A DNA stretch of 64,000 nt from an uncultured Paracoccaceae bacterium (GTDB taxonomy: Bacteria; Pseudomonadota; Alphaproteobacteria; Rhodobacterales; Rhodobacteraceae), in assembly GCA_947489705.1 (NCBI GenBank), contig CANLEQ010000010.1:1-64000 (forward strand), written 5' to 3'. Position 1 is the stretch's first letter; every line of letters begins with the position of its first letter. Shown in pieces: positions 55,576-64,000 of the stretch. Position numbers and translations under genes: made by a program. The notes under the pieces are model-generated. The model did not search any database. It was not told the origin of the DNA and worked only from the letters and a program-made list of their open reading frames with translations.

Positions 55576-56631
55576 TTAGCCCTCGGGCCAGAGCAAAGAG
55601 GCATCACCGTAGCTGAAGAAACGGTACCGCGCGGCGATCGCGTGGGCATAGACCGAACGGATCTCGGCCGTTCCGAGGAAGGCCGAAACCAGCATCATCA
55701 GGGTGGATTTCGGCAGGTGGAAATTGGTCATCAGGCCGTCGGCGATGCGGAACGAAAATCCCGGCCGGATGAAGATGTCGGTCTCGCCCTGCCACGCGGC
55801 GATCTGCCTCGGTCCCGTCGCGGCGGTCTCGATCAGGCGCAGCGCTGTGGTGCCCACCGCGACGATCCGCCCTCCCGCGGCCCGCGTCTCCATGATTTCA
55901 CGCGCGGCCGCCTCCGTGACCTCGCCCCATTCGGCATGCATGCGGTGCTGGGTCACGTCGTCGACCTTTACGGGCAGGAAGGTCCCCGCGCCCACATGGA
56001 GCGTGACGTGACTGAACGCGATGCCGCGCGCGGCGAGCGCGGCCATCAGTGCCGCGTCGAAATGCAGCGACGCCGTGGGGGCCGCGACGGCCCCCCGCCG
56101 GGCGGCCCAGATCGTCTGGTAATCCTCGAGATCCTGCGCATCGGCCGGGCGCCGCGCCGCGATATAGGGCGGCAGCGGCATCGCACCCGCCTGCGCGAGC
56201 GCCGCGTCGAAATCCTCGCCCGCGAGGTTGAAGCGCAGATGCGCGGCGCCTTCATCTCGGCCCGTCACCGTCGCGCTCAGATCGGCGGAAAAGACGATAT
56301 CCTCGCCGTCGCGCACCTTCTTTAACGGTTTCAGAAGCGCGGCCCAGCTTCCGTCGGCGCGCGGCTCCAGCAAGGTAGCCTCGATCCGCGCCTCGGTCGG
56401 TCCGTCGCCACCGTGGCGCCGGCGGACGCCAGAGAGGCGCGCGGGGATCACCCGCGTGTCGTTGAGCACCAGGCGGTCGCCGGGCCGCAGCCACTCCACG
56501 AGGTCCGTGACATGCGCATCCGTGATGCGCGCGCCCTGCGCCACCAGCATCCGCGCGGAGGATCGCGGGCGGGCGGGTCGCACGGCGATCAGGTCTTCCG
56601 GCAGATCGAAGTCGAAATCAGACAGCTTCAT
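55576..56631 (-). CDS. queA: S-adenosylmethionine:tRNA ribosyltransferase-isomerase
   Basis: 351 aa. Second-last step of queuosine synthesis. Family features: [17 protein letters not shown] at the start, [36 protein letters not shown] and [15 protein letters not shown]. Normal length. ATG 56631. It lies downstream of the AsmA-like gene (8 bases after its stop), on the same strand. Confidence 0.95.
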   Translation of the reverse strand: MKLSDFDFDLPEDLIAVRPARPRSSARMLVAQGARITDAHVTDLVEWLRPGDRLVLNDTRVIPARLSGVRRRHGGDGPTEARIEATLLEPRADGSWAALLKPLKKVRDGEDIVFSADLSATVTGRDEGAAHLRFNLAGEDFDAALAQAGAMPLPPYIAARRPADAQDLEDYQTIWAARRGAVAAPTASLHFDAALMAALAARGIAFSHVTLHVGAGTFLPVKVDDVTQHRMHAEWGEVTEAAAREIMETRAAGGRIVAVGTTALRLIETAATGPRQIAAWQGETDIFIRPGFSFRIADGLMTNFHLPKSTLMMLVSAFLGTAEIRSVYAHAIAARYRFFSYGDASLLWPEG

Positions 56632-56639
56632 GGCATTCC

Positions 56640-59600
56640 TCAGTTCGTTCGGGTCGGTGGCGGCCGGCGAAAGATGTCCCGGAACAGGCCCGGGGTGAGG
56701 ATCGACAATGGGTTGACGCCCACAGCCGGGTCGCTCACGGGACCGCGCAGGGTGAAGTTCACGCCGAAGAGGCCCTCGCCGCGGCGCGTGAAGACCGATC
56801 CCACGCGGTTCAGCAGGTAGATCGGCGAGATCACGCCCTGCATGTCCATCCTCTTGGTCTGGGGATCGAAGACCCCGTCCATCGACAGACCGAGCGCGTT
56901 GCCCACCGCGGAAGAGCGGTAAAGCGTCAGGCGGCCGGGGCTCAAGCGGAAATCGGCGCGCACATCGTCGAACGGAATTCCACGGCCGCGCATCTGGTCG
57001 ATCAGGCCGACGCCGGATATCGCGCTGACCAGCTTGGCCATGGCGGGCGCATCGAGCAGTCGCGGTCCTGCCACGGTGACCCGGCCGTCATAGATACCGC
57101 GGCCGCCGGCGGGCCGCAGCGTGAGATCCAGCGTACCGCCGGCCACGTTCTCAAACAGCCCCGAATCGCGCAGCACGGCACCGGCATCGTCCGACCGGAT
57201 CCGGATCGCGGCGCCTTCGGCGGTGCCCGAAAGAACGCCGGAGACGGCGACGCCGCCGTTCACCCGGCCCTGGAATTTGCCCGAGAGGTCGCGCCCGGCC
57301 GCCAGATCCATCGCGAAGGCGTGGAGCGCGACCGTGTCGGTCACCCGTAGCCGGTCGAGCCGCAGGCTGACGGGCCCGCGTGCGCCGGACCCGCCAGCAC
57401 CCTGCCCCAGATCGACGCGACGGATATCGATCTCGCCTCCGCGCACGGCGATTGCCGGGGGCGACCCCGCGCCCTGCGAGCGGATCGTCACGGCGCCGTC
57501 GAGCCATCCGCCGAGGCGAACCCGCTCGAGCTCCAGCGCCGCGAAGCGCGGACCGGGCTCGAGCCGGACGCGCCCCCGCGCCGAAAGACCCGGCGCGTCG
57601 AGCGAGAGGGCATCGACCTGCGGCGTCTCCTCGAGGACGACCGAGACGTCGAGCGCCCCTTCCCTGCCGGGCGGCTTCGACCAGTTCACCGCAGGTATGC
57701 TGAGCCCGATGCCCCGGAGATCCGAGCTCAGCGTCAGACGCGGAGGGGCACCGGCCGCCAGCGTCACATCGATCCGCCCGGCACCGCGGCCCGAGACGAG
57801 ACCTGCGGGAAGCGTCACGCCGAAGGCCTCGAGTGCATCCGGGTCGAGGGCCACGCGCCCCGAGACCGAACCGCGCCCCCGCCCCGGCCCGAGCAGCGTC
57901 TGTCGCCACGTCCCATCGAACCCTACCCCGTCGAGCGTCGCGGGTCCCTCTCCCGAAAGGGTCCAGTCGGCGAAGGCGATCCGCATACGCTCGCTGCGAA
58001 GATCGCGCCCCTGGACGATCCGGTCGGAGAAGAGGTCGGTGATCGTGGCATCGGCGGTAAGGTCGATATCCTCGGGCGTGTTGCCCTTGCGAAGAACGAG
58101 AGCGATGCGGGCGCTGCCCTCGATCTCTCCCGTGGCCAGATCCGCGTCGCGCCCGGCCTTGGTCAGCAAGGCGAAGCGCGGCGCGTCGAGCACCCCCAGC
58201 AGCGCGGCCAGCGGCCCCTTCGCTGCGATGTCGATCTCGGCCGGGTTGGGCTTTATCCGGCCGTCCGGAATGACGAAGGTGCTGCCCGCGAGATCCAGCA
58301 CCCCCCGATCCTCGACCGGCATCGAGGCGCGCTCGACCTCGATCGCCAGGCGGTGATCGATCAGCGACCCGATGCCGGCGCCGTGCACGACCGGCGGGAC
58401 ACCCTTCATGACCCGCACCTTTGCGTCGCGATAGCCGAAGGTGACGTTCAGGCGGGGTTTCTCGTCGCCCGGCGCGAAGCGCAGCGCCGCCACGGCGTCC
58501 TCGGCGGTCCCGGCAATGACGTTCTCGGCCAGCCAGGTGCGTGCCTTCGGCGCCACCGAGAGCGGCCAGAGCCGCAGAAGCGCGTCGATTCCCACTTCGG
58601 ATGCCTGCGCGTCGACGGCCATGTTCCAGCCCTCCGGCCCCGGCGCCGCACGGCCCGAAAGGTGCAGGTCGCGATCTTGGGCACCGCCGATGCCGGGCAA
58701 GGAGACCTGGCCTATTTCGACGGCGAACGGATCGACCCGCACGCGCATGTCGATCTGGCCGTCGCCGATCCGCAGCGGCGCCGCGAAATGCGCGGGCGCA
58801 TCGAGCGCCACCTCTTCCACGTTCAGCTGCGCAAGAAGCGCGCGGGGAAATCCGTCCGGTCCGGTATCCGAAAGATAGGCGTGACCGCTCAGGCGCCCGT
58901 TGCCGAGCGCTCCCCGCGCCGAAATCTGGCTGAAATCGAGGCGCGACCGCTCGGGGTCGAAAGTGAAATAGGCCTTGGCACGATCGAATTCGATCGGGTC
59001 CGTGCCGGCGCGCGGGGCGAGTGTGCCGGCCCCGATCTCGAGCGTGCCGGCCAGATCGCGCAGCACGCCATCGCCGGAAACTTCGGCCCGGATCGCGCCG
59101 GACAAGGGCGCGTCGAGCACGCCGAGAAAAGCCAGCGCGGGGCTTTGCAGCGAGATGTCGCCGGACTGGATCCCGTCGAGCGCAATCTGTGCCGTGGCAC
59201 GTCCATCGGAGCCGCGCATGGTCACGTCGGCATCGAGTCGGCCGAGCGCATCGGTGCCATTGAAGATGTCTGCCGACATCGACAGTTCGAGGTCGCGCCC
59301 CCGCCGCCGCAGGACGATGCCGGCATCGCTGAGCTGCCAGATGCGGCTGCTGCGCGCATCCTCGACCGTTACCGTCGCGTCCCGGAGCACGACGCGGGAG
59401 GCGCGAGCATAGGGCGGTCGGTCCATCGCGCCGTCGATGGCGGCGAGAAGGCCGCCCAGCCCCCCTTCGATGCGCCGGCCCCCGCCACCGAGGGCGAGTT
59501 CGAACCGCCCTTCCGCATCGCGGCGCAAGGTCAGCGTCGCCCCCTCCACCGTGAGCGTCCGCGGCGCAATGCGGCCGCCGAGCGCGGCCATCGGATCGAT

Positions 59601-59924
59601 CGTCAGGCCGACCTCGGCCAGCTGCGCGACGGTCTGGCCACCGGGCAGGCGCATCCTCACCTGCTCGACCCAAAGTTGTGGCACGATGCCATCTCCCACG
59701 CCGACAGAGATCTGCCCCACACTCAGATCGACGCCCGTGGCGCTCGCATCTATGCGCCGCTCGATCCGGTCCGTCAGCGTGCGCGGCAGCACGATCCGTC
59801 CATCCCCCAGGGTTACGATCGCCACGCCGGCGATCGACGCAACGACGAAGGCGAGGATCAGCGTCCAGGCATGGGCATGCGCGGCCCTCGCCCGTCCGCG
59901 TCGGCGTCGCGGCTCCGCCCTCAC
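56640..59924 (-). CDS. DUF3971/AsmA-like (YhdP-type) large envelope protein
   Basis: 1094 aa. A basic N-terminus with one membrane helix (about 20-40) and then a very long beta-rich periplasmic region, repetitive Gly/Asp/Arg-rich strands ([38 protein letters not shown]). The C-terminal AsmA-like part ([35 protein letters not shown]) is typical of the YhdP/DUF3971 group, thought to form bridges for phospholipid transport to the outer membrane. GTG 59924 is the only in-frame start with AAGGGGA at proper spacing, since an upstream ATG is followed by a stop. Confidence 0.88.
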   Translation of the reverse strand: MRAEPRRRRGRARAAHAHAWTLILAFVVASIAGVAIVTLGDGRIVLPRTLTDRIERRIDASATGVDLSVGQISVGVGDGIVPQLWVEQVRMRLPGGQTVAQLAEVGLTIDPMAALGGRIAPRTLTVEGATLTLRRDAEGRFELALGGGGRRIEGGLGGLLAAIDGAMDRPPYARASRVVLRDATVTVEDARSSRIWQLSDAGIVLRRRGRDLELSMSADIFNGTDALGRLDADVTMRGSDGRATAQIALDGIQSGDISLQSPALAFLGVLDAPLSGAIRAEVSGDGVLRDLAGTLEIGAGTLAPRAGTDPIEFDRAKAYFTFDPERSRLDFSQISARGALGNGRLSGHAYLSDTGPDGFPRALLAQLNVEEVALDAPAHFAAPLRIGDGQIDMRVRVDPFAVEIGQVSLPGIGGAQDRDLHLSGRAAPGPEGWNMAVDAQASEVGIDALLRLWPLSVAPKARTWLAENVIAGTAEDAVAALRFAPGDEKPRLNVTFGYRDAKVRVMKGVPPVVHGAGIGSLIDHRLAIEVERASMPVEDRGVLDLAGSTFVIPDGRIKPNPAEIDIAAKGPLAALLGVLDAPRFALLTKAGRDADLATGEIEGSARIALVLRKGNTPEDIDLTADATITDLFSDRIVQGRDLRSERMRIAFADWTLSGEGPATLDGVGFDGTWRQTLLGPGRGRGSVSGRVALDPDALEAFGVTLPAGLVSGRGAGRIDVTLAAGAPPRLTLSSDLRGIGLSIPAVNWSKPPGREGALDVSVVLEETPQVDALSLDAPGLSARGRVRLEPGPRFAALELERVRLGGWLDGAVTIRSQGAGSPPAIAVRGGEIDIRRVDLGQGAGGSGARGPVSLRLDRLRVTDTVALHAFAMDLAAGRDLSGKFQGRVNGGVAVSGVLSGTAEGAAIRIRSDDAGAVLRDSGLFENVAGGTLDLTLRPAGGRGIYDGRVTVAGPRLLDAPAMAKLVSAISGVGLIDQMRGRGIPFDDVRADFRLSPGRLTLYRSSAVGNALGLSMDGVFDPQTKRMDMQGVISPIYLLNRVGSVFTRRGEGLFGVNFTLRGPVSDPAVGVNPLSILTPGLFRDIFRRPPPTRTN

Positions 59925-60096
59925 ATCGACATCCCCTTGATCATCTGGCCCTTATCCATCGGATCGTCCCATCTGCCCAGAGCATAGCCATCACAACTCG
60001 TCATGGCGCGTTCCGCGGGGGTGGTCCGCACATGCGTTGCGGCCCTGGCCGGTGCCGCCTATCCTCGTCGCACATTTGCCCGGAGTAAGCGCGATC

Positions 60097-60555
60097 ATGA
60101 CCCTCACCAACCAGAAAGCCCCGGATTTCACGCTGCCGCGCGACGGCGGAGGCGACGTGACCCTCTCGGCGATCGAGGGCTCCGTCGTCCTCTACTTCTA
60201 TCCGCGCGACGACACGTTGGGCTGTACCAGCCAGGCGCTGGCCTTCACCGCAGCCGCCGACGATTTCGCCGAGGCGGGCGCGACGATCCTCGGGATCAGC
60301 AAGGACAGCGTCGCCAAGCACGAGAAATTCAGGGACAAGCATAGCCTCGGGATCGCGCTGCTGAGCGACGAGCACGCCGATACCTGCGAGCGCTACGGGG
60401 TCTGGGTCGAGAAGAAGATGTACGGAAAGACCCATATGGGCATCGAGCGATCCACGTTCCTGATCGGCGCCGACGGTCTCGTCGTGCGCGAATGGCGAAA
60501 GGTCAAGGTCGATGGCTACGTTGACGAGGTGCTGGAGGCCGTTCGCGCGCTCTAG
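60097..60555 (+). CDS. bcp: Thioredoxin-dependent peroxiredoxin, Bcp/PrxQ family
   Basis: 152 aa. Peroxidatic cysteine in YPRDDTLGCTSQAL (TxxC with Leu for the usual Pro), APDFTLP at the start. The resolving cysteine expected 5 residues later is absent (Ala at that place); another Cys is in ADTCERYG at about residue 92. It may act as a 1-Cys enzyme or use the distant cysteine. CGGAGTAAGC precedes ATG 60097. Divergent from the AsmA-like gene. Confidence 0.9.
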   Translation: MTLTNQKAPDFTLPRDGGGDVTLSAIEGSVVLYFYPRDDTLGCTSQALAFTAAADDFAEAGATILGISKDSVAKHEKFRDKHSLGIALLSDEHADTCERYGVWVEKKMYGKTHMGIERSTFLIGADGLVVREWRKVKVDGYVDEVLEAVRAL

Positions 60556-60862
60556 CGGCCCCGCCCAAACTGTCCGAATGCGCCTGCGGGCCGGGCCCGC
60601 CAGGGTGGCGATCCAGTGTCGCCCTGACGTCGAGGGACGGCCGTATTCGACGCATTCGAACGACGCGCGCAAAGCGTACTTTGTCCGCCGATCGGGACCC
60701 GCCCGATAGGCGGGATCGCGCCGATTCTCGGAACGCCGGAGGAACCCGTGCCGCTCCGCCTGCAAAATCGTTGCGGTGTGACATTCGGGTTGCTAGGCAC
60801 CTTCCAGTTGAAAATGTCCGTTGGGGAGCGGGCGCTGCCAGAAGACAGCAAAGGGACACGTT
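60556..60862. other. Intergenic stretch with a small hairpin
   Basis: 307 bases between bcp and the M23 peptidase gene. It contains CCCGCC-CGATA-GGCGGG (about 60699-60717), flanked by matching GAT/ATC bases, which could end or attenuate a transcript, but no T run follows. No protein gene is apparent. Confidence 0.4.
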
Positions 60863-62182
60863 TTGACTGCATCAAAGACTTCATCGATCGGCCGCGTCTT
60901 GGCACGGGCCTTTCCTGAAAAGCGACTGTTCCTGCGGTCGAACACGGATACCAGATACGTCAGACTGACACCGTTCACCCAGGTCTTCGCGCTGACCGGG
61001 GTCGCGGCGATCTGCGGCTGGACGATCATTGCCTCGTCCGTCCTTCTGATGGATTCGATCGGCTCGGGGCACGAGCGCGACCAGGCCGCGCGGGAGCAGC
61101 GGGTCTACGAGGCACGACTCAACGCCATGTCGGTCGAGCGCGACACCGCCCTGCGCGAGGCGGCCGCGGCGCACGACCGGTTCAATGCCGCCTTGCGGCA
61201 GGTCAGCACCATGCAGAGCGAACTGCTCGCCTCCGAGACCATGCGTGCCGAACTCGACCGCGGCATGAACGCCACCTACGACAAGCTGCGCAATGCCGTC
61301 GCCGAACGCGACGAGGCGCTGGCCGAGATCGAATCGCTGACCATGCAGCTCGAGGGGACCGGAGACGAGGCGCTCGACATGGCGCGGCTCGACGACATGG
61401 AGCAGACGGTCGACCTTCTGACCGGCGCACTGACGGCGGCGTCGGGACAGCGTGACGCCATGGCCGTCGAGGCAGAGGATGCAGAGCAATTCGCCGAGGA
61501 AATGATCTTCGAGGCGAAGCTGAAGCAGGATCGCAACGAACGGATCTTCTCGCAGCTCGAAGAGGCGCTGACGATTTCCGTCTCGCCGCTCGAAGAGATG
61601 TTCAGCCAAGCGGGCCTCGATACCGACTCGCTCCTGAACAAGGTGCGTCGCGGCTATTCCGGCCAGGGTGGGCCGCTGACGCCCATCTCGTTCTCGACGA
61701 AGGGAGCCGGTCCCGATGCCGAGGGCCTGCGCGCCAACGGGATCCTCGAGAAGCTCGACCGCATGAACCTCTACCGCATCGCGGCACAGAAGACCCCGTT
61801 CGCGCTGCCGGTCAAGAGCGCGTTCCGGTTCACGAGCGGCTTCGGCCCGCGCTGGGGCCGGATGCACGAGGGCACCGATTTCGCGGCGGCACACGGCACG
61901 CCGATCTATGCGACGGCGGACGGCGTGGTGACCTATGCCGGGCGGATGTCCGGCTATGGCAACCTCGTCAAGATCCAGCACGAGTTCGGGATCGAGACGC
62001 GCTATGCGCATCAGTCGAAAATCCGTGTCAAGGTCGGGCAGCGGGTCTCGCGCGGAGACCGGATCGGTGATATGGGGAATACCGGTCGGTCGACCGGCAC
62101 GCATCTGCACTACGAGGTGCGCGTGGGCGGCACTCCCGTCAATCCGATGACCTATATCAAGGCAGCGCAAGATGTTTTCTAA
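60863..62182 (+). CDS. M23 peptidoglycan metallopeptidase with coiled coil
   Basis: 439 aa with a likely TTG start. FPEKRLFLRSNTDTRYVRL precedes a membrane helix (about 41-63), then a periplasmic coiled coil (about 70-245) and a C-terminal LytM/M23 domain with zinc ligands in HEGTDFAA and the GTHLHYEVRVGG motif. It cuts peptide cross-links, for cell elongation or division. AAGGGAC lies about 7 bases before the TTG at 60863; no ATG is well placed. The last 11 bases overlap the bactofilin start. Confidence 0.85.
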   Translation: MTASKTSSIGRVLARAFPEKRLFLRSNTDTRYVRLTPFTQVFALTGVAAICGWTIIASSVLLMDSIGSGHERDQAAREQRVYEARLNAMSVERDTALREAAAAHDRFNAALRQVSTMQSELLASETMRAELDRGMNATYDKLRNAVAERDEALAEIESLTMQLEGTGDEALDMARLDDMEQTVDLLTGALTAASGQRDAMAVEAEDAEQFAEEMIFEAKLKQDRNERIFSQLEEALTISVSPLEEMFSQAGLDTDSLLNKVRRGYSGQGGPLTPISFSTKGAGPDAEGLRANGILEKLDRMNLYRIAAQKTPFALPVKSAFRFTSGFGPRWGRMHEGTDFAAAHGTPIYATADGVVTYAGRMSGYGNLVKIQHEFGIETRYAHQSKIRVKVGQRVSRGDRIGDMGNTGRSTGTHLHYEVRVGGTPVNPMTYIKAAQDVF

Positions 62183-62732
62183 GAGCAAGATCAACGAGCC
62201 CGGCCCAAAGCAGGGCGGCGAGGCCGCTTCCCGATCCACCAGTGAGACCCCAATGAACGCACCCAAGACCAATACCGACGCGCCCTCCACCGGATCCAAG
62301 GCCAAGCCGCCGGCATCGATCCTGTCATCGGACCTGACGGTAAAAGGCAATCTCAAGACCACCGGCGACATCCAGATCGAGGGCACGATCGAGGGCGATA
62401 TTCGCGCCCACCTGCTGACGGTCGGCGAAGGAGCGACGGTCAAGGGAGAGGTCATGGCCGACGATGTGGTCGTCAACGGTCGCGTCGTCGGGCGCGTTCG
62501 CGGTCTCAAGGTGCGCCTGACATCGACCGCGCGCGTCGAGGGCGATATCATTCACAAGACCATCGCGATCGAGAGCGGCGCGCATTTCGAGGGATCCGTC
62601 GCCCGCCGCGACGATCCGCTCAATACGACCGGAAATTCGCGTCCGTCCGGCTCGTCCGGCGGAAGCCAGGGGGCGGCGCCCGCGCAGCAAGCCGCGCCCG
62701 GCACGACCGCGCCGGCCGACGCCCAGAGCTGA
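62172..62732 (+). CDS. Bactofilin
   Basis: 186 aa. The central polymerising beta-helix (about 48-145) shows the regular repeat TVKGNLKTTGDIQIEG, TIEGDIRAHLLTVGEGATVKGEV, VVVNGRVVGRVRG, with disordered Ser/Pro/Gly-rich ends. Bactofilins make stable filaments that localise cell-wall enzymes. The overlap with the M23 peptidase gene is the known bactofilin-peptidase pairing in alphaproteobacteria. A terminator follows the stop. Confidence 0.93.
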   Translation: MFSKSKINEPGPKQGGEAASRSTSETPMNAPKTNTDAPSTGSKAKPPASILSSDLTVKGNLKTTGDIQIEGTIEGDIRAHLLTVGEGATVKGEVMADDVVVNGRVVGRVRGLKVRLTSTARVEGDIIHKTIAIESGAHFEGSVARRDDPLNTTGNSRPSGSSGGSQGAAPAQQAAPGTTAPADAQS

Positions 62733-62755
62733 CCACACAAGCTGCCGCAGGCATG

Positions 62756-62791
62756 ACGGGCATCCCGGCTTGCGCCGCGGTGCCCGTTTTT
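62756..62791 (+). terminator. Rho-independent terminator after bactofilin gene
   Basis: ACGGGCA / TGCCCGT stem with an 18-base partly paired loop (CCGG-rich), followed by TTTTT. Placed 24 bases after the bactofilin stop. Confidence 0.85.
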
Positions 62792-62891
62792 CGTACGAAG
62801 ACCTTAGCCGCATTGGCCGAGTTACCGCACCTGAACCTTGCAAGGCTTACAACGAGGCACGGAAGCTAAGCATCGCGTGCCATGCCGAGGA

Positions 62892-64000
62892 TCAGTCGCT
62901 ACCTGAGGCCTCGGCGCGCGATTTGCCCGACACGTTCTGCGCCAGGGTCGCCGCCATGAATCGGTCGAGATCGCCGTTGAGAACGCCTTGCGTATCGCTC
63001 GTCTCGACGTTGGTGCGCAGATCCTTGACCATCTGATAGGGCTGGAGGACGTAGGACCGGATCTGGTTGCCCCAGCCCGCATCCCCCTTGTTCTCGTGCG
63101 CCTCGTTGATGGCGGCGTTGCGACGATCGAGCTCCATCTGGTAGAGGCGCGATTTCAGCGCCTTCATGGCGATGTCACGGTTCTGATGCTGCGACTTCTC
63201 CGACGACGTCACAACGATTCCCGTCGGCTCGTGCGTGATCCTGACCGCGGAATCCGTGGTGTTGACGTGCTGGCCGCCCGCCCCGGACGAGCGGTAGGTG
63301 TCGATGCGGATATCGGACGGGTTCACCTCGATGTCGATATTGTCGTCAACCACCGGATAGACCCAGACCGAGCTGAACGAAGTATGCCGGCGGGCGGCGG
63401 AATCGTAGGGCGAGATGCGGACGAGACGGTGAACGCCGCTTTCGGATTTCAGCCAGCCATAGGCATTGTGGCCGTTGATCTTGTAGGCGGCGGACTTGAT
63501 GCCCGTCTCCTCGCCCGCGGATTCGGATTGCAGCTCGACCTTATAGCCCTTCTTCTCGGCCCAGCGGACATACATGCGCGCCAGCATCGATGCCCAGTCA
63601 CAGGATTCGGTCCCGCCCGCGCCGGAATTGATCTCGAGAAAGGTGTCGTTGGCGTCAGCCTCTCCGTCGAGGAGCGCCTCGATCTCGGCCGCGGCCGCGC
63701 GGTCGCGCAATTTCGAGAGGGCGGCCTCTGCGTCCGCGATGACCTCGGCATCCCCTTCCATCTCGCCGAGCTCGATCAGTTCGACATTGTCCGAAAGCTC
63801 CTGCGCCATACCCTCGTAGGCCGCGATCGCATCGACCAGCGCCTGGCGATCCCGCATCAGCGTCTGCGCCTTCTCGGGGTCGTTCCAGAGCGTCGGATCC
63901 TCGACCCGGGCGTCGAACTCCTCCATCCGGTGCGAGGCCGTATCCCAGTCCATCCGCTGGCGCAGCAATTCCAGCGATTTTTCGATGGCCTCGACACTGT
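62892..64000 (-). CDS. prfB: Peptide chain release factor 2 (5' end beyond window)
   Basis: At least 369 codons. Catalytic GGQ loop in [15 protein letters not shown]; codon-recognition segment with [32 protein letters not shown]-terminal helices run to the window edge ([19 protein letters not shown]). Only a few codons are missing at the start, since the RF2 N-terminus normally lies within about 10 residues of this point. The frame is continuous through the region where E. coli prfB has a programmed frameshift. Convergent with the bactofilin gene. Confidence 0.93.
   Translation of the reverse strand, partial: SVEAIEKSLELLRQRMDWDTASHRMEEFDARVEDPTLWNDPEKAQTLMRDRQALVDAIAAYEGMAQELSDNVELIELGEMEGDAEVIADAEAALSKLRDRAAAAEIEALLDGEADANDTFLEINSGAGGTESCDWASMLARMYVRWAEKKGYKVELQSESAGEETGIKSAAYKINGHNAYGWLKSESGVHRLVRISPYDSAARRHTSFSSVWVYPVVDDNIDIEVNPSDIRIDTYRSSGAGGQHVNTTDSAVRITHEPTGIVVTSSEKSQHQNRDIAMKALKSRLYQMELDRRNAAINEAHENKGDAGWGNQIRSYVLQPYQMVKDLRTNVETSDTQGVLNGDLDRFMAATLAQNVSGKSRAEASGSD

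Noticed and set aside
1-64000. CRISPR arrays, IS elements, prophage or toxin-antitoxin modules
   Set aside because: No regularly spaced repeats, transposase motifs, phage structural genes or paired small toxin/antitoxin genes were seen; the 25-bp tandem pair is too short for an array.

Overview
The window looks like a chromosomal, G+C-rich stretch from an alphaproteobacterium of the order Rhodobacterales (Roseobacter/Rhodobacter relatives). The main pointers are the trgA-trgB-cysK tellurite-resistance neighbourhood, a circularly permuted two-piece tmRNA with an ANDN-type tag and an SspB-alpha adaptor nearby, the fumC-DUF4169-ribbon-helix-helix run, an ATP-synthase zeta inhibitor, a DUF6280 gene, and methionine synthase broken into separate proteins. 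About 57 protein genes are densely packed, many with 1-8 nt stop/start overlaps. Two tRNAs and one tmRNA are present. I saw no insertion sequence, prophage, CRISPR array or rRNA.

Layout. 0.4-11 kb is almost entirely on the minus strand: tRNA-Ser, alaX, a DUF3772/MscS channel, cysK, trgB, trgA, a decayed cyclopropane-fatty-acid synthase, an L,D-transpeptidase, photolyase and a BCCT osmolyte transporter. 11.6-15.3 kb is on the plus strand: tmRNA, an NTF2-like protein, SspB, fumarase, DUF4169, RHH protein and TusA. 15.3-23.8 kb is on the minus strand: RNase E with a long leader, the DctD/DctB two-component pair, then purQ, a nucleotidase, purS and purC. 23.9-29.4 kb holds the zeta inhibitor and the split methionine synthase parts (homocysteine-binding enzyme, corrinoid protein, DUF1638), flanking an oppositely oriented nuclease-fold protein and a radical SAM protein. 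29.4-33.5 kb: sufE, a lipoprotein, RNase D, purN-purM. 33.6-41.3 kb: tRNA-Ile2, a 25-bp tandem repeat, putR/putA, rhomboid protease, inositol monophosphatase, metR/metF. 41.5-50.1 kb: valS and a coupled aminotransferase, a serine-glyoxylate-type aminotransferase, an MsbA-like ABC exporter, ygfZ, fructosamine kinase. 50.1-64 kb: efp, DUF6280, cobQ, a PopZ-like protein, tolC and pcm, queA, a DUF3971/AsmA-like protein, bcp, an M23 peptidase with bactofilin, and prfB running off the right edge.

How it fits together. Three themes recur. Methionine/B12: bmt, corrinoid protein, DUF1638, metR, metF and cobQ. Translation quality control and rescue: tmRNA, SspB, AlaX, EF-P, ValS and RF2. Purine synthesis: purQSC and purMN. 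The most unusual observations are the cfa gene that has lost its SAM-binding core plus one base, the DctD regulator lacking the sigma-54 contact loop, the split methionine synthase with a structured leader, a 22-bp near-perfect dyad upstream of rne, and a small PopZ-like protein. Functions are assigned from recognised motifs and family knowledge, not from database searches.
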